Below the pieces are notes generated by a model, which saw nothing but the letters and a program-made list of their open reading frames with translations, ran no database searches and was not told the DNA's origin. Of a stretch of 5,662 nucleotides of DNA, positions 1 to 5,662 are shown piece after piece. The DNA is from Bacteroidales bacterium Bact_23 (GTDB taxonomy: Bacteria > Bacteroidota > Bacteroidia > Bacteroidales > Lentimicrobiaceae). The stretch covers positions 1-5,662 of the forward strand of contig LUZO01000275.1 of the NCBI GenBank assembly GCA_001603685.1, in the 5' to 3' direction. Position 1 is the first letter of the stretch. Every line of letters begins with the position of its first letter. The translations under genes and the position numbers were made by a program.

Positions 1-1
1 A

Positions 2-64
2 GAAACCAGAGAAATCCCCTTTGGAGAAATAAAACAAACCAAAGTGGTTATCTCTTTCAGATAA
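2..64 (+). CDS. rimP: Ribosome maturation factor RimP, C-terminal end (partial)
   Basis: An open frame enters from the left edge and ends at TAA 62-64, giving 20 residues that read ETREIPFGEIKQTKVVISFR. The pattern 'I-P-F-x-E-I-K-x-T-K-V-x-I-S-F' is what I recall of the last beta strands of the RimP C-terminal SH3-like domain in Bacteroidota. RimP binds the 30S subunit during its maturation. The position 44 bases before nusA fits the widely conserved rimP-nusA-infB order, which supports the call more than the short peptide alone does. The start and most of the gene lie outside the window, so nothing can be said about its integrity. Confidence 0.8.
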   Translation, partial: ETREIPFGEIKQTKVVISFR

Positions 65-108
65 ACAAACCATTAAATTACTTTTTCTAAAAGAACACTT
101 TAAGAAAA

Positions 109-1350
109 ATGGAACATATCAATTTAGTCGAAACATTCTCCGAGTTTAAGGAGTTCAAAAACATCGACCGCGAAACCATGATGCGCATCATCGAGGATGT
201 ATTTAAACACATGCTTGTGAAGAAATACGGCTCAGATGAGAACTTTAGCGTGATTGTCAACATCGACAAGGGCGACCTCGAGATATGGCGCAACCGTGAA
301 ATTGTGGAAGACGGGGAAGTTGAAGATGAAAACAGTCAGATCGCTTACTCTGAAGCCATCAAAATTGAACCCGACTTTGAAGTCGGCGAAGAGGTATCGG
401 AAGAGATTAAAATGAAGGACTTCGGAAGACGCGAAATCCTGGCTATCCGCCAGAACCTTATGTCGAAAATACAGGAATACGAAAAAGACAGTATTTTCAA
501 GAAGTATAAGGAAAAGATCGGCGAAATCATTACCGGTGAAGTTTATCAGGTGTGGAAAAAAGAGATTCTTGTACTTGATGATGAGTACATTGAGCTCAGC
601 CTTCCGCGCTCCGAACAGATTCCTTCCGATTTCTACCGCAAGGGCGATACCATCCGTGCCGTTGTATCGAAAGTGTATATCGACGAAAAGACCCACTCTC
701 CGGTTATCGTGTTGTCGCGCACCTCTCCGGTGTTTCTCGAGCGATTGTTCGAATCTGAAGTCCCCGAGGTTTATGATGGTCTGATTACCATCCGAAACAT
801 TGTAAGGGTTCCGGGCGAACGCGCAAAAATTGCCGTTGAAAGTTACGACGACCGCATCGACCCGGTAGGTGCCTGCGTGGGAATGAAAGGCTCGCGTATC
901 CACGGAATCGTTCGCGAACTGCGCAATGAAAACATCGATGTAATCAACTACACCAGCAATCCGTCGCTCTACATCACCCGCGCCCTCAGCCCTGCAAAAA
1001 TCACTTCACTACACATCAACGAAGAAGAGAAAAGGGTTGAAGTTTACATGAAACCCGATCAGGTTTCACTTGTTATTGGTAAGGGAGGATACAACATCAA
1101 GCTTGCCAGCAGACTTACCGGCTACGAAATTGATGTTTACCGCGATTCGGATATTGACAATGAAGATGTTGATCTCCAGGAATTCTCAGACGAAATTGAT
1201 CAGTGGATCATTGATGTGTTTAAAGGCATAGGGTGCGATACGGCACGCAGCGTTCTCGACCTGAGTATCGAAGAGCTGACACACCGCACCGATCTGGAAG
1301 AAGAAACCATCAGGGAAGTACTAAAAATCCTGAAGGCTGAATTTGAATAA
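109..1350 (+). CDS. nusA: Transcription termination/antitermination factor NusA
   Basis: This 413-residue protein binds RNA polymerase and nascent RNA in the cytoplasm, modulating pausing, termination and antitermination. Visible modules in order: an N-terminal polymerase-binding domain (about 1-130, including the acidic stretch 65-100), an S1 domain opening with GEIITGEV at 138-145 and running to about 204, KH1 (about 225-300) with the GxxG loop GMKG at 258-261, and KH2 (about 301-347) with GKGG at 324-327. An acidic linker (346-365) leads to one helical, helix-hairpin-helix-like C-terminal domain (366-413). The two acidic repeats of the longer E. coli protein (495 aa) are absent, as is usual in Bacteroidota. 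The ATG at 109 is chosen because MEHINLVETFSEFKEFKNID matches the family N-terminus. It has an A-rich upstream and no Shine-Dalgarno sequence. The gene is probably cotranscribed with rimP and infB. Confidence 0.97.
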   Translation: MEHINLVETFSEFKEFKNIDRETMMRIIEDVFKHMLVKKYGSDENFSVIVNIDKGDLEIWRNREIVEDGEVEDENSQIAYSEAIKIEPDFEVGEEVSEEIKMKDFGRREILAIRQNLMSKIQEYEKDSIFKKYKEKIGEIITGEVYQVWKKEILVLDDEYIELSLPRSEQIPSDFYRKGDTIRAVVSKVYIDEKTHSPVIVLSRTSPVFLERLFESEVPEVYDGLITIRNIVRVPGERAKIAVESYDDRIDPVGACVGMKGSRIHGIVRELRNENIDVINYTSNPSLYITRALSPAKITSLHINEEEKRVEVYMKPDQVSLVIGKGGYNIKLASRLTGYEIDVYRDSDIDNEDVDLQEFSDEIDQWIIDVFKGIGCDTARSVLDLSIEELTHRTDLEEETIREVLKILKAEFE

Positions 1351-1480
1351 ATCCTGATATTATGTAAATTTATCGGGAAAACTTTTAAATTAACGGTACT
1401 CTTGGATTTTGAATAACATATTTACCGTATTTTTACAGCAAATCCGTAGCAGGAAACGGGTTTTAACAGCAAACAACAGT
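1351..1480 (+). promoter_or_regulatory. nusA-infB intercistronic leader with two potential hairpins
   Basis: This 130-base gap carries no plausible gene. Two imperfect stems can be drawn by eye. The first is 1352-1359 with 1371-1378 (8 pairs including one G-U, 11-base loop), starting directly after the nusA stop. The second is 1440-1447 with 1456-1463 (8 pairs including one G-U), whose 8-base loop AGCAGGAA holds a purine-rich AGGA. Neither has a proper T tract, so neither is a convincing terminator. A weak Bacteroidota-like promoter can be proposed: TTTG at 1408-1411 and TATTTTTA at 1428-1435 against consensus TAnnTTTG, but the 16-base spacing is shorter than usual. Just before the infB ATG the sequence is A-rich with no Shine-Dalgarno, as is common in this phylum. 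A regulatory function is inferred only. Confidence 0.3.
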
Positions 1481-4400
1481 ATGTCAGAAATCAGGAAAAG
1501 TTCAAGACTTAGTAAGGCTGCACAGGAGTTTAATGTGGGCATGGCCACGATTGTTGAATTCCTTCACAAGAAAGGAATCAAGATCGACAACAATGCCAAC
1601 ACCAAGCTCACGCCCGAGGCTTATGACTTGCTGGTTAAAGAGTATCAGTCGGAGAAGACCGTAAAGGAAACCTCTCAGAAGATTGAACTTGAATACACCC
1701 AGCATAAAACCATTTCCATTCCGGAAAAACGGCATGTAACCGACGACGACTATGAGCCGGCACTTACCCGCGATGAACTCATCATCCGGAATATGCCTCC
1801 TGAGCCCGAAACCCGCAGCAAACCTGCTAAAAAGGAAAAAGCTGCAACGCCAAAGAAGAAGGCTGATCCAACCCCTGAAGAGGTTGCCGAAACAACCGTG
1901 CAACAACAGGCTGCTCCTGCACAGCCTGTTGAACAGGAAACCGAAAAAGCTGACACCCCCGTAGCTGTTGAAGAGCCCGTTAAAGAAGCGCCTGTAAAAC
2001 ATATTGAACCTGAAATTACCGACGAACCGGCAAAACCCGAAGAGCCTGTTTCAGTAGCTGAAACACCGGCCGAAGAGCCAAAAACGGAACAGGCTGAACC
2101 TGCTCCCGGAAAGCTTAAAGTTGTCGGTAAAATAGACCTCGATTCCGTTGTAAAAACCCCCTCGAAAAAAGAGAAGGCTACAAAGAAAAAAGCCAGGGCA
2201 TCGGAAAAACCTGCCGTTGAAGAAAAGGTTGAAACATCCGCAGCAGCAACTCCGGTTGCTGAAGAACAGTTAACCAAACCCGCTGAAGCTGCCGAAAAGG
2301 AGAAAGATACGGATACGGTTGCCCAAACTCCTGAAGCAGCCAGAACCGAGGAGGCTAAAGCCCCTGAAACAACACAATCGGCCGGGGCAACAACTGAGGC
2401 TGCAACCGAAACTATGCCGGCCGAGCCTGAACGGGCATCGAACTTCATCCGGACAGAAGTTAAAAAGCTTGAAGGGCCCACCATTCTGGGAACCATGAAA
2501 CTCCCCGAACCCCGTAAGCCGGAACCCAAAGTGCCGGTAGCCTCTTCTTCGGACGATGTAAAATCGAAAAAGAAAAAGCGTAAACGCATTAAGAAAGCCG
2601 GAGAAACCGGAGCCGCAGGACAAGCAACTGCCGAAACCACACAGACCGGCCGTCAAACCACTGCTACAGGAAAAGGCAGGCCAACACGCGATAAGAAAGG
2701 AACCCGCCGCGAAGCACCTAAGCCCGAATTGTCGCCGGAAGATATCCAGAAACAGATTAAAGAAACGCTTCAGCGGCTCAGCGGCGGCGGAAAATCGAAA
2801 GCTTCGAAGTATCGCAGAGAGAAAAGAAGTATCGCCAGCCAGATGATGGCCGAGGAGGCAATGAAGCGTGAAGAAGATCTGAAAAACATCACAGTTGCCG
2901 AGTTTGTAACAGTAAACGAACTGGCCAGCCTGATGGATGTACCGGTAAATCAGGTAATCTCAACCTGTCTGTCGCTCGGGCTCTTCGTTTCTATCAATCA
3001 GCGCCTCGATGCAGAAACCATTGTGGTGGTTGCCGACGAATTTGGATTTACCGTTAAATTCGTAGGTGCTGAAGATGCCGAAGTACTGGCCGAACAGGAA
3101 GAAGAAGACAATCCGGAAGATCTGGTGCCCCGCGCACCCATTGTTACCGTTATGGGACATGTTGACCACGGAAAAACATCGCTGCTCGACTATATCCGTA
3201 ACGCCAATGTTATTGCCGGTGAAGCCGGAGGAATTACACAGCACATCGGAGCTTATGAAGTGAAGCTGCCCAGCGGAAAGAAAATCACTTTCCTCGATAC
3301 TCCGGGTCACGAGGCATTTACAGCCATGAGGGCCAGGGGAGCAAAAATTACCGACATCGTAATTATTGTAATTGCAGCCGATGATATGGTGATGCCGCAA
3401 ACGGTGGAAGCCATCAACCATGCTCAGGCAGCCGGCGTACCCATCGTTTTTGCCATCAACAAAATTGACAAGCCCGCCGCTAACCCCGAAAAGATTAAGG
3501 AAGAACTGTCGAAAAGGAATATTCTTGTTGAAGATTGGGGCGGTAAATATCAGAGTCAGGAGATTTCAGCAAAGAAAGGCATCAATGTTGACCTGCTGCT
3601 TGAAAAAGTACTGCTCGAAGCTGAATTGCTCGAACTCAAGGCAAATCCCAAAAAGCTGGCTCACGGAACAATTCTGGAATCATCGCTCGATAAGGGGCGC
3701 GGATATGTAGCCAAGATACTGGTTCAGGCCGGAACGCTCAAACAGGGCGATCTGGTGATGGCCGGAATTACCTACGGAAGAGTAAAGGCGATGTACAACG
3801 AACGCAACCAGCTTATCAAAGAGGCCGGCCCGAGCGCTCCCCTGCTTATGCTCGGATTGAATGCCGCTCCGGTTGCCGGCGATACATTCAGGGTAATGAC
3901 CGATGAAAGAGAGGCGAAAAGTATTGTATCAAAACGCCAGCAACTGCAACGCGAGCAGGGCATCAGAACCCAGAAACACATCACCCTGGATGAAATCGGA
4001 CGTAGAATTGCCATTGGCGACTTCAAGGAGCTGAATATCATTGTAAAAGGTGATGTTGACGGATCGGTGGAGGCTCTTTCCGACTCGTTGCTTAAGCTTA
4101 CAACTCCTGAAGTACAGGTCAATATCATTCACAAATCGGTGGGCGCAATCACCGAGAGCGATGTTCTGCTGGCATCTGCATCAAATGCCGTTATCGTCGG
4201 CTTCCAGGTGCGCCCCTCGCTCAATGCACGCAAACTGGCTGAGCAGGAAGAGATTGACATCCGCATCTACTCCATTATTTATACCGCAATCAACGAAATC
4301 AAACAGGCCATCGAGGGTATGCTATCTCCCGAAATCGAGGAGAAAATCATCTGCAACCTCGAAGTCAGGGATGTTTTCAAAATCACCAAAGTGGGAACTG

Positions 4401-4636
4401 TGGCCGGATGTATGGTACTGGACGGAAAAATCAACCGCAACACCCGCGTCAGGGTTATCCGCGATGGAATCGTGGTTTATACCGGACACCTCGGATCGCT
4501 CAAACGCTTCAAGGATGATGTGAAGGAGGTTGCCGCCGGTTACGAATGCGGACTGAACATCGAAAACTTCAACGATATCAAAGTCAGAGATATCATCGAA
4601 GGCTACGAGGAAGTTGAAGTAAAACGCAAACTGTAG
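1481..4636 (+). CDS. infB: Translation initiation factor IF-2
   Basis: This 1051-residue GTPase brings initiator fMet-tRNA to the 30S subunit and promotes 50S joining. In order: a first IF2_N module (about 5-60), a long low-complexity linker rich in Lys, Glu, Pro, Ala and Thr (about 62-450) with a basic patch at 363-372, and a second IF2_N module (about 469-528). The G domain follows with G1 GHVDHGKT 559-566, G2 GGITQHIG 583-590, G3 DTPGH 606-610, G4 NKID 660-663 and G5 SAKKG 696-700. Then come beta-barrel domain II (about 722-815), domain III (about 840-945, KGDVDGS 856-862) and the C-terminal fMet-tRNA-binding barrel (about 950-1051). All GTPase motifs are intact. The frame stays open upstream to a TTG at 1409, but the ATG at 1481 is preferred because MSEIRKSSRLSKAAQEFNVG matches the usual IF2 N-terminus. 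Length is large, though typical for Bacteroidota because of the linker. The gene ends at TAG, 24 bases before a terminator. Confidence 0.97.
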   Translation: MSEIRKSSRLSKAAQEFNVGMATIVEFLHKKGIKIDNNANTKLTPEAYDLLVKEYQSEKTVKETSQKIELEYTQHKTISIPEKRHVTDDDYEPALTRDELIIRNMPPEPETRSKPAKKEKAATPKKKADPTPEEVAETTVQQQAAPAQPVEQETEKADTPVAVEEPVKEAPVKHIEPEITDEPAKPEEPVSVAETPAEEPKTEQAEPAPGKLKVVGKIDLDSVVKTPSKKEKATKKKARASEKPAVEEKVETSAAATPVAEEQLTKPAEAAEKEKDTDTVAQTPEAARTEEAKAPETTQSAGATTEAATETMPAEPERASNFIRTEVKKLEGPTILGTMKLPEPRKPEPKVPVASSSDDVKSKKKKRKRIKKAGETGAAGQATAETTQTGRQTTATGKGRPTRDKKGTRREAPKPELSPEDIQKQIKETLQRLSGGGKSKASKYRREKRSIASQMMAEEAMKREEDLKNITVAEFVTVNELASLMDVPVNQVISTCLSLGLFVSINQRLDAETIVVVADEFGFTVKFVGAEDAEVLAEQEEEDNPEDLVPRAPIVTVMGHVDHGKTSLLDYIRNANVIAGEAGGITQHIGAYEVKLPSGKKITFLDTPGHEAFTAMRARGAKITDIVIIVIAADDMVMPQTVEAINHAQAAGVPIVFAINKIDKPAANPEKIKEELSKRNILVEDWGGKYQSQEISAKKGINVDLLLEKVLLEAELLELKANPKKLAHGTILESSLDKGRGYVAKILVQAGTLKQGDLVMAGITYGRVKAMYNERNQLIKEAGPSAPLLMLGLNAAPVAGDTFRVMTDEREAKSIVSKRQQLQREQGIRTQKHITLDEIGRRIAIGDFKELNIIVKGDVDGSVEALSDSLLKLTTPEVQVNIIHKSVGAITESDVLLASASNAVIVGFQVRPSLNARKLAEQEEIDIRIYSIIYTAINEIKQAIEGMLSPEIEEKIICNLEVRDVFKITKVGTVAGCMVLDGKINRNTRVRVIRDGIVVYTGHLGSLKRFKDDVKEVAAGYECGLNIENFNDIKVRDIIEGYEEVEVKRKL

Positions 4637-4660
4637 AAGATCAGCTATTTCAATATTGCA

Positions 4661-4688
4661 AAGGCAGCCCCAACCGGCTGCCTTTTTT
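4661..4688 (+). terminator. Rho-independent terminator after infB
   Basis: A perfect 9-base-pair stem, AAGGCAGCC at 4661-4669 with GGCTGCCTT at 4676-4684, closes a 6-base loop (CCAACC). It runs into a T tract at 4683-4688. It lies 24 bases after the infB stop codon and would end the rimP-nusA-infB transcript. Read on the other strand the stem is followed by only three T's, so it is mainly a + strand terminator. Confidence 0.92.
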
Positions 4689-4740
4689 ACTGCTTACCTG
4701 CTGGAATTCAATGAATATTCCGCCGGCTTCATTTTTGCAC

Positions 4741-4768
4741 AAAAAAACCCCGCCGGTGGCCGGCAGGG
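4741..4768 (-). terminator. Rho-independent terminator after the superoxide dismutase gene
   Basis: On the - strand, CCCTGCCGG (4768-4760) pairs with CCGGCGGGG (4756-4748): 9 pairs with one G-U, a 3-base loop, then seven T's (the A run 4741-4747 on the + strand). It starts 25 bases downstream of the SOD stop codon. Together with the infB terminator it separates the two convergent genes. The 52 bases between the two structures hold nothing gene-like. Confidence 0.9.
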
Positions 4769-4793
4769 CTGAGATTCCGAAACGTCAAAATCC

Positions 4794-5639
4794 CTATCTG
4801 AGGAATTTCTCTCTTGTCTGGAGGAAATGTGTGTAACGGGCTTCCACATCATTCCAATTGATAATTTTCCAGAACGACTCCACATAATCGGCGCGTTTGT
4901 TCTGATACTTCAGATAATAGGCGTGCTCCCACACATCAATTCCAAGAATCGGAAATCCTCTGTTCGATTCGGTGTTCATCAGGGGATTATCCTGATTGGC
5001 GGTGGATGAAACGAACAGCTCTCCGCTCTTCAGATCAACGGCAAGCCAGGCCCAGCCTGAACCGAAACGGGTTTTAGCGGCATCGTCAAATCTCTTTTTG
5101 AACTCGTCGAAACTGCCAAATGTCCTGTCAATGGCCCTGGCAAGCTCACCCGAAGGATTTCCGCCGCCTTTCTGCGACATATTGTGCCAGTACAGCGCAT
5201 GGTTAAAATAACCTCCGGCATTGTTCCTTACGGCAGCCGGCAGATCAGATATTTTGAAGAAAATATCATAAATATTCATCTTTTCCATATCGGTTCCGGC
5301 AATGGCTTTCAAAAAGTTGTCGTAGTAGGCCCTGTGGTGACGGCTGTAGTGGATTTCCACCGTCAATTTATCAATTACAGGCTCAAGTGCATCGTAGGCA
5401 TAGGGCAACTGCATAAACTTGAGCGTGGAGGCCGGAACCGTCCACTCATCGGCGTATAAAGTCTTATCGCCTTTCTGGCCGGTAGTTCCCATATTAATGT
5501 TTATGGGTGCGGCTTCCTGTTTTGCAGGCTGCTGCTTTTTTGCAGCCGATGCTTTCTTTGATTTGACCTGGGCCATACTTGCCGTGGCAATCATAATAGC
5601 GGCAGCAAAAAATAAAAAGTGCTTCGCGTAATTCTTCAT
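4794..5639 (-). CDS. sodA: Exported superoxide dismutase, Fe/Mn family, Mn-type residues
   Basis: This 281-residue enzyme converts superoxide to hydrogen peroxide and oxygen. Residues 1-23 form a signal peptide (basic start, hydrophobic core FLFFAAAIMIA, likely cut after SMA at 21-23), with no lipobox Cys, so a periplasmic or secreted location is predicted. A Lys/Ala/Gln-rich tether (24-45) precedes the catalytic fold (about 72-275), which makes the protein about 70-80 residues longer than a cytoplasmic SOD. Metal ligands are all present: His97, His147, Asp235 and His239 (DVWEHAYY 235-242). Tyr105 and His101 match the active-site gateway residues Tyr34 and His30. Gly143 together with Gln216 (STANQD) is the Mn-SOD arrangement; Fe-SODs carry the Gln at the Gly143 position. 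Manganese or cambialistic use is therefore predicted, and the symbol sodA rests on that. The gene is convergent with infB and apparently a single-gene unit. The 23 bases upstream are A/T-rich with no Shine-Dalgarno. Confidence 0.93.
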   Translation of the reverse strand: MKNYAKHFLFFAAAIMIATASMAQVKSKKASAAKKQQPAKQEAAPININMGTTGQKGDKTLYADEWTVPASTLKFMQLPYAYDALEPVIDKLTVEIHYSRHHRAYYDNFLKAIAGTDMEKMNIYDIFFKISDLPAAVRNNAGGYFNHALYWHNMSQKGGGNPSGELARAIDRTFGSFDEFKKRFDDAAKTRFGSGWAWLAVDLKSGELFVSSTANQDNPLMNTESNRGFPILGIDVWEHAYYLKYQNKRADYVESFWKIINWNDVEARYTHFLQTREKFLR

Positions 5640-5662
5640 TTTTTTTGAAATTTTTAGATTAA

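Noticed and set aside
65..108. Possible promoter between rimP and nusA (TACTTTTT near 80)
   Set aside because: No matching TTTG box at a suitable distance, and the 44-base gap is normal for genes within one operon.
232..903. A 223-codon open frame on the - strand opposite nusA
   Set aside because: It lies wholly inside nusA, has no recognisable domain or start signal, and the sense strand carries clear S1 and KH motifs.
1409..1480. A 24-residue N-terminal extension of IF2 from a TTG start
   Set aside because: The extra residues do not look like an IF2 start, TTG is a poor initiator, and the ATG at 1481 gives the family-typical N-terminus.
1750..2640. A 296-codon open frame on the - strand opposite the infB linker
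   Set aside because: Its Ser/Ala/Gly/Phe-rich protein is the antisense of a Lys/Glu/Pro/Ala/Thr-rich linker, where biased codons remove stop codons from the opposite strand. It has no family motif. The same applies to the - strand frames at 1502-2002 and 2270-2656.
4050..4523. A 157-codon + strand frame inside the 3' part of infB
   Set aside because: It is a shifted-frame shadow of the conserved IF2 C-terminal domains. Its Ser/Arg-rich product has no recognisable fold.
4703..4721. Imperfect palindrome GGAATTCAATGAATATTCC between the two terminators
   Set aside because: Short, A/T-rich, broken symmetry, and located between convergent genes where no operator is expected.
5184..5631. Two + strand frames (5184-5459 and 5419-5631) opposite the SOD gene
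   Set aside because: They are antisense to the SOD coding region and its signal peptide. The apparent hydrophobic stretch is the complement of the Ala/Lys-rich N-terminus.

Overview
The window looks like a chromosomal core locus of a Bacteroidota member. The reasons are the Bacteroidota-style NusA (short, with one C-terminal helical domain), a very long IF2 with a Lys/Glu/Pro/Ala-rich linker and two IF2_N modules, A-rich upstream regions without Shine-Dalgarno sequences, and an exported SOD. Base composition is intermediate and even, and I see no transposase, integrase, tRNA, CRISPR array or other sign of mobile DNA.

Layout: bases 2-64 hold the last 20 codons of rimP (30S maturation factor). 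nusA (transcription elongation/termination factor) follows at 109-1350, then a 130-base leader with two small potential hairpins. infB (translation initiation factor IF2) is best read as starting at the ATG at 1481 and ending at 4636. All three run on the + strand in the conserved rimP-nusA-infB order, linking ribosome maturation, transcription elongation and translation initiation. The run ends in a clear rho-independent terminator at 4661-4688. On the - strand, converging on infB, is a superoxide dismutase gene (4794-5639) with an N-terminal signal peptide and Mn-type active-site residues. It has its own terminator at 4741-4768.

I found no convincing new multi-gene system; this is mostly ordinary housekeeping DNA. 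The points worth a second look are modest: the nusA-infB leader structures, a possible internal start in infB just before the second IF2_N module, a repeated short motif in the IF2 linker, and the exported SOD with a basic tether and a Tyr where Mn-SODs usually have His.
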